NCBI RefSeq assembly: GCF_022678645.1 | Contig: NZ_JALBWV010000013.1 | Location: 62,001-126,000, forward strand | Direction: 5' to 3' | Source of the DNA: Saccharopolyspora soli | GTDB taxonomy: Bacteria; Actinomycetota; Actinomycetes; Mycobacteriales; Pseudonocardiaceae | Length of the DNA stretch: 64,000 nt | Shown: piece after piece, positions 50,822-58,672 of the stretch | Layout of the letters: the number at the start of each line of letters is the position of its first letter | Numbering within the stretch: position 1 is the first letter of the stretch | Program-made: the position numbers and the translations under genes | The notes under the pieces: generated by a model | The model's database searches: none | What the model was told of the DNA's origin: nothing | What the model saw: only the letters and a program-made list of their open reading frames with translations

Positions 50822-51349
50822 TCACGGCCGGACCGGCTGGTTGGGGCGCGGAACGTTGTTCGCGCTCCTCGCTCGGGCCGCTTCGAGTGATTCGCCCAGC
50901 GTCCACAAAGCCACACCGATCAGCACCAAGTCCTTGAGGAGGAACTGTCCTGGCTGCGCCGACAACACCGGAAACCCGCCAGCGAAACTGCCGATGACCC
51001 CAGGGGTGGTGAACAGGAAGCTCAGGGTCCCCAGGAACAGCACGACCGCAAGGGCGCTTCCGCCGACGGACAACCGTGGCCAGAGCGGGTAAACCGCAAT
51101 GAGTACCGCAGCGACGATTTCCATGGTACCGAGCAGAACCGCGACTTCCTCGAAGCTGAGGAAGTCGTAGAGCCAACTCATCAGCGGACTGTGCTGAATC
51201 AGCACTCGGCTCTCCATCTTGACGTACTTCCCCGCGCCGATCCAGATCAATACGACGACCAACCCATATCGACTCACCAGTCGACCCGCGGCCATGAACC
51301 ACTCGTCAGCGCTGCTCGCGGGAGCTGTCATGCTCAGACCACCCGACAT
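50822..51349 (-). CDS. DUF417 (RclC/YkgB-like) membrane protein
   Basis: 175 aa from ATG 51349 (alternative ATG 51331). Four hydrophobic segments and the family text LVVVLIWIGAGKYVKMES, SPLMSWLYDFLS, EIVAAVLIAVYP and LSFLFTTPGV identify DUF417. The E. coli member RclC belongs to the reactive chlorine resistance system; function otherwise unknown. It stands alone; its upstream region (51350-51420) is AT-rich and probably holds its promoter. Confidence 0.85.
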   Translation of the reverse strand: MSGGLSMTAPASSADEWFMAAGRLVSRYGLVVVLIWIGAGKYVKMESRVLIQHSPLMSWLYDFLSFEEVAVLLGTMEIVAAVLIAVYPLWPRLSVGGSALAVVLFLGTLSFLFTTPGVIGSFAGGFPVLSAQPGQFLLKDLVLIGVALWTLGESLEAARARSANNVPRPNQPVRP

Positions 51350-51615
51350 GCGAAATACCCCTAAACTCAAGGTTCCTTCATTTGCAAGCAAAGACCGGAC
51401 ACGTCGCGGCGCGCTCGTCACCGATGCCACGCCCAGTTCGCGGCCAAAAGAGGAGCCTTCTCACCATTCCCGAATTGTGATATGCACCACTCGCCCGAAA
51501 CTCCTGCGGGCGGTAGGTGAGCACTCCGAAATACAAGGGCGGTAAGAACCGGGACGTCCGCGCCACCAACCAACACAATGGCGCGACGAACGGCTCATAG
51601 ATCGAGGAGTACAGG

Positions 51616-52083
51616 ATGGACGAGGTCGGCCACTACCAGATTCGACGCAGTGGCGACCGGTGGTGGCTGGTGTCGCCGCAGCACCGCCGCTTCTTCAACA
51701 TCGGCATCGCGCACGCCGAGCCGACAAACCTGCAGTACCCGCACAACATCGCGATCTGGCGCGAGAGGTACGGATCCCGGGAACGCTGGATCCGCAACGG
51801 TTTGGTGCGCGACCTCACCGAGTGGGGCTTCACCGCGATCGGCAGCACCGAGGAATACATCAGCGGCACCGGACTCGGCGTAACCGGCACCCCGATCGAC
51901 ATCGGGCACTCGCACGGCTGGCATCCGTCGGACTACGCTGCTGCGGACCTGCCGTACTGCGTGCCGCTGCGACCTCTGGAGATCGAGGCGTGGAACGGCC
52001 ACCCGGCATACCGCGACCCCACCTCGACCGCGTTCGGCGAGTACTGCGACTACCTCGCTCGGGGACACGATGAGCCAGCCTGA
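51616..52083 (+). pseudogene. truncated N-terminal part of an agarase/glycosidase-like protein
   Basis: 155 aa with a good ribosome-binding site (GAGGAGTACAGG). The text HRRFFNIGIAHAEPTNLQYP, IWRERYGSRERWIRNGLVRD, LTEWGFTAIGSTEEYISG and DLPYCVPLRPLEIEAWNGHP resembles the start of the much longer proteins often annotated as agarase-like glycoside hydrolases, where about 250 more residues follow. Here the frame stops after EYCDYLARGHDEPA and the next DNA belongs to fragments in another orientation. I read it as a 5' gene fragment; whether it is still expressed is unknown. Family assignment is from memory of motif style. Confidence 0.5.
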
Positions 52084-52115
52084 CCCGACGCAGTGGTCTG
52101 CGATTCCTCGCGCTG

Positions 52116-52430
52116 TCAGGCGGTCCTGCCGATCAGATCGGTGATGGCCGCCACTACCGGACCCGTCTGCTCATGGGGAAGACCATGCCCGCCGTCGAGT
52201 TCCAGCAGCACCGCACCGGGTATGGCTTCGGCGGCGTGCTCGGAGTGCGCCGGGTCGACGAAGTTGTCGGCGAGACCGCTGATGACGAGTGTTGGGGCGC
52301 TGATGGTGAGCAGATCTGCCTCGACGTCTATCGTCCGCGCGAGAACGATCTGCGCACGCGCACCAGGAGCCAGGTGGGATCCGGTCCGGCGAACCACGTC
52401 GTCCAACAGGTCCTCGGGCAAGCTGGTCGC
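52116..52430 (-). pseudogene. C-terminal fragment of an alpha/beta hydrolase
   Basis: The minus-strand frame reads SHLAPGARAQIVLARTIDVEADL, APTLVISGLADNFVDPAHSEH, PGAVLLELDGGHGLPHEQ: the last third of an alpha/beta hydrolase with the acid (LADNFVDP) and the catalytic His (GGHGLP). The nucleophile half is missing, and similarity ends near 52430, where a fragment on the other strand begins. A broken gene in a rearranged stretch. Confidence 0.55.
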
Positions 52431-52659
52431 CGCCCACGTCGACCTGCCCGAGCCAGCGGCCGCGCAGTTCACCGAAGCAGTGGTCGTCACGACATCCGGA
52501 CTGTGGCCCTACACGCACCCGAGCGACGTCTCCGCACAAGTCACGGCCGAGTGGGGCCACCGACCGCCCGCCGAGACGTTCGCCGACCAACTCACCGAAC
52601 TGCTCGCCAACCACCTCGTGGGAATCCTCGCCCGCGGACGGCAAACCCGGCAGCCGTAA
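52418..52659 (+). pseudogene. 3' gene fragment, possibly the ligand-binding end of a TetR regulator
   Basis: Plus-strand codons from about 52418 to TAA 52657-52659 show good G/C third-position bias and read VDLPEPAAAQFTEAVVVTTSGLWPYTHP, then WGHRPPAETFADQLTELLANHL. This is reminiscent of C-terminal domains of some TetR repressors, but I am not sure. No HTH half is present upstream; that DNA belongs to the opposite-strand hydrolase fragment. The gap 52660-52717 shows only one copy of the CCACAGTGG palindrome. Confidence 0.35.
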
Positions 52660-52717
52660 ACAGCTGTGTGTTCCACAGTGGACTTCACGTGCTGGCGACG
52701 ACGCTTGGTTCTGGGAT

Positions 52718-54283
52718 TCAGCTTCGAGGCCGGGGTGGGATGTCGCGCCGATCGGTCGGCCTCGGTCGCGGGAGATCAGCGCCCGGCTCCGGGCGCTTGG
52801 CCCGCACCGGCCTGGCCGGTGCGGAGCCGCGCGAACCATCACGAACTCGGGGCACCGGGCGGGTTTCGGCAATCGGGTCGGGTTCGGGGCTCGGCAGCTG
52901 GGCGGGCCTGGGCCGCTGGCCGGGGTGTGTTCTGGGGCGCCCAGGTGCCAACCGCCCAGGCACCGGACTGGGCGCGGGGCGCTCGGGTTTCACCGGCGAT
53001 CCCGCTGCTTTCGACTCGCCGCGCCAGCGAACCGGTGCCTCGCCCATCGTCAGGGCGAGCACGAGCCAGAACATCATCGCGATGCGTTCCAGGTTGGCTG
53101 GATGATCGAGAACGCTCATCAGCAGGAACGCGGTCAGGGCTGAGAGGCAGGCAGCTCCGGTGGGCGAGGAATCCCGGGCCAGGCGGGCAGCCGTGACGAC
53201 CCCGACAACGGTGATCGCGGTGATCCCGACCAAGCCGAGGAAGCCAGCCTCGACCAGCCAATTCAGCCACAGGTTGTGCACGTGGGAGAACTCGACGTCG
53301 CCCGGTGCGCGTGCGTCGATGACCTCGCCCGCGCGTTGCAGGCCGACTCCGAGGGGATTCGAGAGCGCGACGTCGATGGCCGCTTCCCAGGCTTGCCCGC
53401 GGACCCCGAGCGCGTTGCCAGCGCGCGAGCCGATCGCGATCAGCAGGCCGACACTCGCCAGGCCGCTCACACCGACACCGGTGGCCAGGTGAACCTGGGA
53501 ACGGCTGAGACGCGGAATCAGCAAACGCGCCATGACCAGCACCAGAATTCCCGCGGCGGCCGCGATGTAGCCAGCCCGCGAGAACGTGGTCAGGACCGCG
53601 CCGTAACCCATGCCGCCCGCCAAGATCATGACGCTGGTGCGGGTGCTCCGCTCCGCGAACAGCGTCACCGCCACGGTGGCGATCGGGGCGAGCAGCACCA
53701 AGAACGCGGCGAGCGTGTTCGGATTGGCGAAGGTGCCGATGGAACGGATCAGCAGGCCGGGCGCGCAGTCCGCATCACCGAGCAGACCACGGCGGCAGAA
53801 ACCGGTGGGAGTTCCGTTGGTCGCCTGGCTGAACGCCACCGCACCAGCCATCGACACCGATGCCAGCGCGAGCACCGCGGCAGCCCGCCAAGACCCAGGT
53901 TGACGCCGTCGTAGCCCAACGATCAAGTAGTAGACCGCGACTTGGGTCAGCAACCCGCGCAGCGGCGGACTGGTCCCTCCACCGAAGACCGTGGCGATCA
54001 CAGCGGCGAGCACCAGCACGGCAATCGGAATGTCCAACCGGGTTCGGAAGGTTCCGCCCCTCGCCCCGTCGAAGAGCAGGCCGACCAGACCGAACAGGAT
54101 GATCAGGCGCAGCGGTGTGAGGATGCTGATCAGCGGGTCGCCGGGCAAGAAGCCGCTTGCCGACTCCAGAACCACGAGGGACACCGCCGCACCCGGTGCG
54201 ATCTGACCGAAGGCGCGGGAGAACCCTCGTGGGGACGCGGTCGACTCCTGTCCCGACGGACGGCTTGACGTGCCGACGAACAC
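52718..54283 (-). CDS. O-antigen ligase/polymerase-like membrane protein
   Basis: 521 aa. Residues about 25-410 contain ten to twelve hydrophobic segments and a large loop; the Wzy_C/WaaL-type signature is seen in HVHNLWLNWLVEAGFLGLVG. Proteins of this family join or polymerise surface glycans on the outer face of the membrane. The last about 110 residues are a proline/arginine-rich, probably disordered tail, unusual for the family. No other glycan genes are adjacent, so its substrate is unknown. Confidence 0.83.
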   Translation of the reverse strand: MFVGTSSRPSGQESTASPRGFSRAFGQIAPGAAVSLVVLESASGFLPGDPLISILTPLRLIILFGLVGLLFDGARGGTFRTRLDIPIAVLVLAAVIATVFGGGTSPPLRGLLTQVAVYYLIVGLRRRQPGSWRAAAVLALASVSMAGAVAFSQATNGTPTGFCRRGLLGDADCAPGLLIRSIGTFANPNTLAAFLVLLAPIATVAVTLFAERSTRTSVMILAGGMGYGAVLTTFSRAGYIAAAAGILVLVMARLLIPRLSRSQVHLATGVGVSGLASVGLLIAIGSRAGNALGVRGQAWEAAIDVALSNPLGVGLQRAGEVIDARAPGDVEFSHVHNLWLNWLVEAGFLGLVGITAITVVGVVTAARLARDSSPTGAACLSALTAFLLMSVLDHPANLERIAMMFWLVLALTMGEAPVRWRGESKAAGSPVKPERPAPSPVPGRLAPGRPRTHPGQRPRPAQLPSPEPDPIAETRPVPRVRDGSRGSAPARPVRAKRPEPGADLPRPRPTDRRDIPPRPRS

Positions 54284-54688
54284 GTTCCAACCTCACATGC
54301 CTGTGCAACCCGCAGGTGACGTTGAAACATGTACGAGGGGACGAGCGCGTGAAGGGGACGGGCGATCCTGATCGCAGCGCCGGTGCCTTGCTCAGCCGCC
54401 TGGCAATCCGGATGTCGAGCAAGTTGGTCGCCGACGCGGAAATCACCCCCGGTCGGTATCTCCTTCGCGGTCCGCCGATATCCGCATTTCCGCAAGTGTT
54501 TCCTGGAGATCCAGGCCAGCGGGCCCGGTGGTTCAGGTGGGCGAAACCGCGGCGGCGAACAATGTTCGGCCGCGCGGCCGCAGTGGGCTCGGGAACGTGA
54601 TCGGTGTTGGCAGGCGGGCGCGTTCGACGAGTGGTCGTGGAGCGCGCATCGCAATCGCGGAAGGAGCGCAGGAATCGCGACTCTAGAA
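54284..54688. other. gap upstream of the O-antigen-ligase-like gene, no certain gene
   Basis: About 400 nt in which only a weak candidate frame is found: GTG 54349 to TGA 54598-54600 (83 codons, after GAGGGGACGAGC), whose codon bias fades in the second half. The promoter of the divergent O-antigen-ligase-like gene should lie near 54290-54350. Nothing else recognised. Confidence 0.3.
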
Positions 54689-54844
54689 GTGCTGTGCGTG
54701 GCGCTGATCCCGCTGGCGGTGGCGGTGGCCACCGCGGCGACCATGGCCAGGAGCCAGATCTTGGCGCAACGGCTTGCGATGGTTGCTGGCTCGATAATGG
54801 TAATGGGGCTGCTTCTCCTGATGGTCGTGTCGCTGTTCGGTTGA
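54689..54844 (+). CDS. small two-helix membrane protein, hypothetical
   Basis: About 51 aa from GTG 54689. Two hydrophobic helices (VALIPLAVAVATAATMA and MVAGSIMVMGLLLLMVVSLFG) are joined by RSQILAQRLA. Codon third positions are G/C-rich. The start is uncertain: AAGGAGC lies 21 nt upstream, so translation may begin a few codons earlier at a non-standard codon. No family recognised. The remaining gap to 54951 shows no gene. Confidence 0.4.
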   Translation: MLCVALIPLAVAVATAATMARSQILAQRLAMVAGSIMVMGLLLLMVVSLFG

Positions 54845-54951
54845 CATGTCCTGTCCCAGACGCCGCACGGCCTCGGTCGGCGTGGTGGCGTCAATCCAAG
54901 GCGGCACCACGCCGACCCTCGTTCGTCCATTGTGGTCAGTTCACTGTCGGT

Positions 54952-56412
54952 TCAGAACAGTTTTCCGAACTGGTCCAGCAGCAGGGAGATGGAGAAGTAG
55001 CCGTAGAAGAGCACCGCGACGAACATCATCACCAGGCGCCAGCTGGTCAGGCGGATCGCGCGGGGCAGGAACCTCCGGTTGATGTAGATCAGCAGCATCG
55101 AGTACAGGAACATCACGACGCCGCCCATCGAGGACGAGATCAGGATGAGCACCAGCGGCTGGTCGGTGCCGGAGAGCAGGATCGCCGATCCGGCGACGAT
55201 CAGCAGCCACACCACCACGAAGTAGATGCGGCTCTCGGTGATCCTGGTGCTGTTGCGGAAGAACGTCACCTTCAGGCTGTCGGCGGTCAACCGGCTGACC
55301 CAGTCCATGATGCCCAGCTGGGTGGAGAACAGCGCGATGGTCCCAGCGACCCAGAAGGACGTGCGGAACCAGCCACCGAACTGCTCGGCGAAGATGTTGC
55401 CCTGCTCCCGGATGAAGTCGAAGTCGTCCTCCGGCAACGGCAAGCCGTACACCGTGCCGAACGCCAGCACCGACATGATCACCAGCGTCCCGCAGCCCAG
55501 CACGAAGAACGTGCCGAACTGCTCGACGTTGGCCACCCGCCACCACGCCTTCCAGCGGCGGCGGTTGTCCACGCTGTCCAGGAACATGTACCCGGTGCCC
55601 GCCGCGGCCTCCTCGTGCCCGGTGAACGGTGAGGTGACCCGCGGCAGGAACTGGCCCATGCCCATCCGCTTGTCGCGCACCCAGTTGCTCTGCACCAGGT
55701 TGTTACCACCACCGGCACCGGCGAACGCGATGGCACCCAGCAGCGCGGCGATACCGCCGACCTCCTCCATCGGCGGCAGTTGCCCGACGTAGGCGAAACT
55801 GGCGCCGAACGCGGCCCAGTCCGACAGGCCGGTGCCCACCACCACGGCGACCACCAGGAACACCGTGATGCCGCCGACGAGGACCAGCTCGATGCGCTCC
55901 ACCGTCTGGTAGACCACTTTGGACAGCGTCAGCGCCGCGCCGATGGCCACCATCGCCACGATCGCGATGGGCACCGGAGCGCCAGCCCCGGCCACGTAGG
56001 TCACGATGGTCGCCGCGCCGGTGGCCCAACCCGGCCACAGGTTCGGGATGATCGCCATCAGCATCACGATCACGCCCAGCGGCGCCCAGATCCGGGTGAA
56101 ACCGGTGACCGCGGTCTCCCCGGTGGCAAGCGTGTAGCGCTCGATCTCCATGTTGAGGATGTACTGCATGAAGAAGCCCAGCACCGCCGTCCACATCAGC
56201 ACCAGGCCGACCTGCGAGGTGATGTAGGGCCACAGCACGAACTCGCCGGAGCCGATCGCGGTGGCGGTGAGGATGATGCTGGCGCCGAAGATCGATTTGA
56301 AGGACCGGGGTTCGGGCATGTTCCGATAGGTTGCGGCGGGCAGGAATCTGCTGGGCAGTTCCGGGGCGACGGCCCCTTCCTCTGGTAACTCGTGTTCCCG
56401 CTGGGTGGCCAC
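54952..56412 (-). CDS. Nramp-related transporter lacking the DPGN motif
   Basis: 486 aa, about 11-12 membrane segments arranged as in Nramp metal transporters. The first segment reads TATAIGSGEFVLWP where canonical Nramp has DPGN, and the sixth reads FAGAGGGNNLVQ where MPH would stand, so the usual Mn/Fe ligands are missing. Transport of another ion or an organic substrate is therefore likely. GTG 56412 has AGGAGG upstream; the N-terminal extension of about 50 residues is soluble. A perfect CRP-type palindrome lies about 60 nt upstream. Confidence 0.82.
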   Translation of the reverse strand: MATQREHELPEEGAVAPELPSRFLPAATYRNMPEPRSFKSIFGASIILTATAIGSGEFVLWPYITSQVGLVLMWTAVLGFFMQYILNMEIERYTLATGETAVTGFTRIWAPLGVIVMLMAIIPNLWPGWATGAATIVTYVAGAGAPVPIAIVAMVAIGAALTLSKVVYQTVERIELVLVGGITVFLVVAVVVGTGLSDWAAFGASFAYVGQLPPMEEVGGIAALLGAIAFAGAGGGNNLVQSNWVRDKRMGMGQFLPRVTSPFTGHEEAAAGTGYMFLDSVDNRRRWKAWWRVANVEQFGTFFVLGCGTLVIMSVLAFGTVYGLPLPEDDFDFIREQGNIFAEQFGGWFRTSFWVAGTIALFSTQLGIMDWVSRLTADSLKVTFFRNSTRITESRIYFVVVWLLIVAGSAILLSGTDQPLVLILISSSMGGVVMFLYSMLLIYINRRFLPRAIRLTSWRLVMMFVAVLFYGYFSISLLLDQFGKLF

Positions 56413-56470
56413 GTTGCCTCCTGGAGGGGAGCGGTTACGGCTGGTCCGGTCTACCAACCCGAACACCGAA

Positions 56471-56486
56471 TGTGAACCGAGTCACA
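56471..56486. promoter_or_regulatory. CRP/FNR-family binding site candidate
   Basis: TGTGAACCGAGTCACA matches TGTGA-N6-TCACA exactly, the consensus of E. coli CRP and of actinobacterial cAMP receptor proteins such as GlxR. It lies in the divergent region, 59 nt before the Nramp-like start and 74 nt before the quinone oxidoreductase start. Carbon- or cAMP-dependent control of either gene is inferred. Confidence 0.65.
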
Positions 56487-56559
56487 TCTCTATTTCGTCA
56501 CAAACGCACCATTCGAACCCGAACCGGTCGCCGCCGGGGGAAGGCGGTAGAACGAGCAG

Positions 56560-57549
56560 ATGCGCGCGATCGTCCTGGACACCGCTGGTGGCACTCCGGT
56601 CTGGCGAGAACGCCACGACCTCGCGGTACCGGAGCCGGAATCGGCGGAGGTCGTTGTCGAAGTCCGGGCCGCCGCGCTGAACCGAGCCGATCTCGACGAG
56701 TTGGCGGGCACCTACTCCGCCGCGCGGCGGAGAACTGATCGACCGCGCGCCGTCGGCTCGGATCTCGCCGGAGTCGTCACGGCGGTCGGCAGCGCGGTTT
56801 CCGGAGTCAACCCTGGAGATCGTGTGCTGGCGATGGTCGACGGCGCCTTCGCCGACTTCGTCGCGTTCGACCACCGGATCGCGCTGCCCGTTCCGGACCG
56901 CCTCGACTGGGCCGCGGCCGCCGCCCTGCCATCGGCGCTGATGACCGAATACGACGCGCTGATCAACCAGGGCCAGCTCACCTCCGGCCAACGTGTGCTC
57001 ATTACCGCCGCCACCTCCGGTGTCGGGTTGGTGGCGGTGGACATCGCCCAGTGGGCCGGTGCGGCGCAGGTGCTCGCGACCACCACGAGCGCCCAGAAGG
57101 AACTCCTGCTCACCACGCGAGGCGCGCAGGCCGTGAACACGCGAACAGCTGATCTCGCCGAAACGGTGCTCGCCGCGACCCACGGCGAGGGCGTGGACCT
57201 GGTCATCGATCACGTCGGCGGCGCGTTGCTCGACCGATGCATCGCGGCAACCCGCCTCGGCGGCACCGTCGTGCAGGTCGGCCGGGCAGGCGGACATGCC
57301 TCGACCATCGACGTGGACCGGCTCGCCTACCGCCGTGTTCGCCTCGTCGGCACCACCTTCCGCACCCGCGGCGACCCGGAGCGAGCCCGAATCGCCGAGG
57401 CCATCCGCGCCCACCTGATGCCCGCGGTCGCCGACCAACGGATCCGAGCCCACGTGCACCAGTTACTGCCGGTCGGCCAGGCGAGGCAGGCGCTCGAAGA
57501 GCTCGCCAAAACCGCTTCGGCGGGCAAGGTGGTGCTCGACTTCGGCTGA
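56560..57549 (+). CDS. quinone oxidoreductase-like zinc-free MDR protein
   Basis: 329 aa medium-chain dehydrogenase of the quinone oxidoreductase/zeta-crystallin group. No zinc-binding cysteines; AALNRADLDELAG at the N terminus, GSDLAGVVTAVGSAV, the cofactor loop TAATSGVGLVAVDIAQWAG and a C-terminal VLDFG. These enzymes reduce quinones or enones with NADPH. Substrate unknown. It is divergent from the Nramp-like gene, sharing the CRP-type site region, and is followed by a Nudix gene. Confidence 0.9.
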   Translation: MRAIVLDTAGGTPVWRERHDLAVPEPESAEVVVEVRAAALNRADLDELAGTYSAARRRTDRPRAVGSDLAGVVTAVGSAVSGVNPGDRVLAMVDGAFADFVAFDHRIALPVPDRLDWAAAAALPSALMTEYDALINQGQLTSGQRVLITAATSGVGLVAVDIAQWAGAAQVLATTTSAQKELLLTTRGAQAVNTRTADLAETVLAATHGEGVDLVIDHVGGALLDRCIAATRLGGTVVQVGRAGGHASTIDVDRLAYRRVRLVGTTFRTRGDPERARIAEAIRAHLMPAVADQRIRAHVHQLLPVGQARQALEELAKTASAGKVVLDFG

Positions 57550-57631
57550 GGGGCAGCGCGGCGAAGGCGGATTTCGGACTCTTCCTCGGTTAGGGTGATC
57601 GTTCCCAGCGACGTGGAAGGGACCCGCACCG

Positions 57632-58117
57632 ATGCCCAAGTTCAGTTGGCACACCAGCGCCGTGCCCGAGGGTCTGCCGGTGCGGCAGGTGTACGGATTC
57701 CTGTTCGTCTCCGACGGTCGACTGCTCATCCGCCTCGACGGCAACAAGCACTCGCTACCGGGCGGTCGCCCCGAGCCCGGTGAGGTCGAGTACGCCGACA
57801 TCCTGCGCCGGGAGACCTGGGAAGAGGTCACCGTCGGTATCGGTGAACCGCACTACCTCGGCTACCAGTGCGTCGACGACGGGATTTCGCCGTACGCGCA
57901 GGTCCGGATGGCCGCGGTGATCGCCGCCGTGCACCCGCCCGAGCCGGACCCGGATAGCGGCCGGATCTACCGGCGACTGCTGGTGCACCCCGGCAAGGCC
58001 GGTGACCTGCTCGCCTGGGGCGAGACCGGATATCTGCAGGCGACCGCAGCCGCCGAAGCGGCGATCAACGTCTTCGGCCTGCCCAGCGACGGGCTGCCCG
58101 AAACCGGTTATCTCTGA
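57632..58117 (+). CDS. Nudix hydrolase
   Basis: 161 aa. The Nudix box reads GGRPEPGEVEYADILRRETWEEVTV; the usual REUXEE is RETWEE, still functional-looking. The N-terminal VRQVYGFLFVSDGRLLIRLD is a typical Nudix strand pair. Substrate unknown. GGAAGGG precedes the ATG. Its last 10 nt overlap the convergent nucleotidyltransferase gene. Confidence 0.87.
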   Translation: MPKFSWHTSAVPEGLPVRQVYGFLFVSDGRLLIRLDGNKHSLPGGRPEPGEVEYADILRRETWEEVTVGIGEPHYLGYQCVDDGISPYAQVRMAAVIAAVHPPEPDPDSGRIYRRLLVHPGKAGDLLAWGETGYLQATAAAEAAINVFGLPSDGLPETGYL

Positions 58118-58551
58118 CGGTCTTCCAGCAGTTGCGCCCGGCCGGGTCGGCCGATCGCCCGGTAGGCCCGTGCCCAGACGTCCGGGGCGGCCAGCGGTAG
58201 GCCGCGCCAGTGCCCGGTGACGCGGGTTGGGAAGGTCACCACGCGGCCGTCTTCGACGACGGCGAAGCCGACGAGCACGTCCACTTCGTGGTCATCAGCG
58301 GCTACCACGAACCGCTCGCGGGTCCGGTAGATCCCGTCGCGCACCGCCGCTTCGCGAAACGGCCATCCGGCGTCGCGCAGGACCTCGGCGACGACAGCCG
58401 GGTCGGCGTCGGTGGTCAGGTCCCAGTCCCGCACCCGGTCGACGAGCCCCAGTGCGGCGAGCAATCCCGAGCCGCCCAGCGCGACGACCACTCCCCTGTC
58501 CTGCAGCGCTGCGCAGAGCTCGCGGACCACGTCAACCGGCGGTGTTCGCAT
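58108..58551 (-). CDS. nucleotidyltransferase-fold protein
   Basis: 147 aa. The pattern VVALGGSGLLAALGLVDRVRDWDLTTDAD matches the minimal nucleotidyltransferase fold (GGS followed by DxD-like DWDL), with a further EVDVLVGF strand that may supply the third carboxylate. Such proteins transfer nucleotides to proteins, drugs or small molecules; this family is often annotated only as hypothetical. Starts at ATG 58551 or GTG 58560. It overlaps the Nudix gene and is divergent from the pca operon. Confidence 0.72.
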   Translation of the reverse strand: MRTPPVDVVRELCAALQDRGVVVALGGSGLLAALGLVDRVRDWDLTTDADPAVVAEVLRDAGWPFREAAVRDGIYRTRERFVVAADDHEVDVLVGFAVVEDGRVVTFPTRVTGHWRGLPLAAPDVWARAYRAIGRPGRAQLLEDRQR

Positions 58552-58616
58552 CGGATCCACGATATGCCGCCGAGATCGTGCTCGACCGCGGAGCTGGCAA
58601 TACTGCCGCAACGTCC

Positions 58617-58646
58617 TTGACCCTCCGCGCAACATTGTCCTATCGT
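58617..58646 (+). promoter_or_regulatory. putative promoter of the pca operon
   Basis: TTGACC (58617-58622), 18-nt spacer, TATCGT (58641-58646). The predicted start near 58653 gives a short leader. The -10 region overlaps the first repeat of the operator candidate described next. Confidence 0.5.
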
Positions 58647-58672
58647 TCGCGTAGAGCACGAACGTTCACTAT
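58644..58672. promoter_or_regulatory. three-half-site operator candidate for pca genes
   Basis: Three CGTTC half-sites: direct at 58644-58648, inverted at 58660-58664 (read CGAACG on the plus strand) and direct at 58663-58667. Arms continue partly (CGTTCGCGTA, CGTTCGTGCT, CGTTCACTAT). A palindrome plus a direct repeat is the layout known for IclR-type PcaU/PcaR sites. It covers the -10 box and transcription start. The regulator gene is not in the window. Confidence 0.45.

Noticed and set aside
54349-54600. 83-codon plus-strand frame
   Set aside because: It has a possible ribosome-binding site, but codon bias is poor in the second half and nothing is recognised; kept only as a note in the gap entry.
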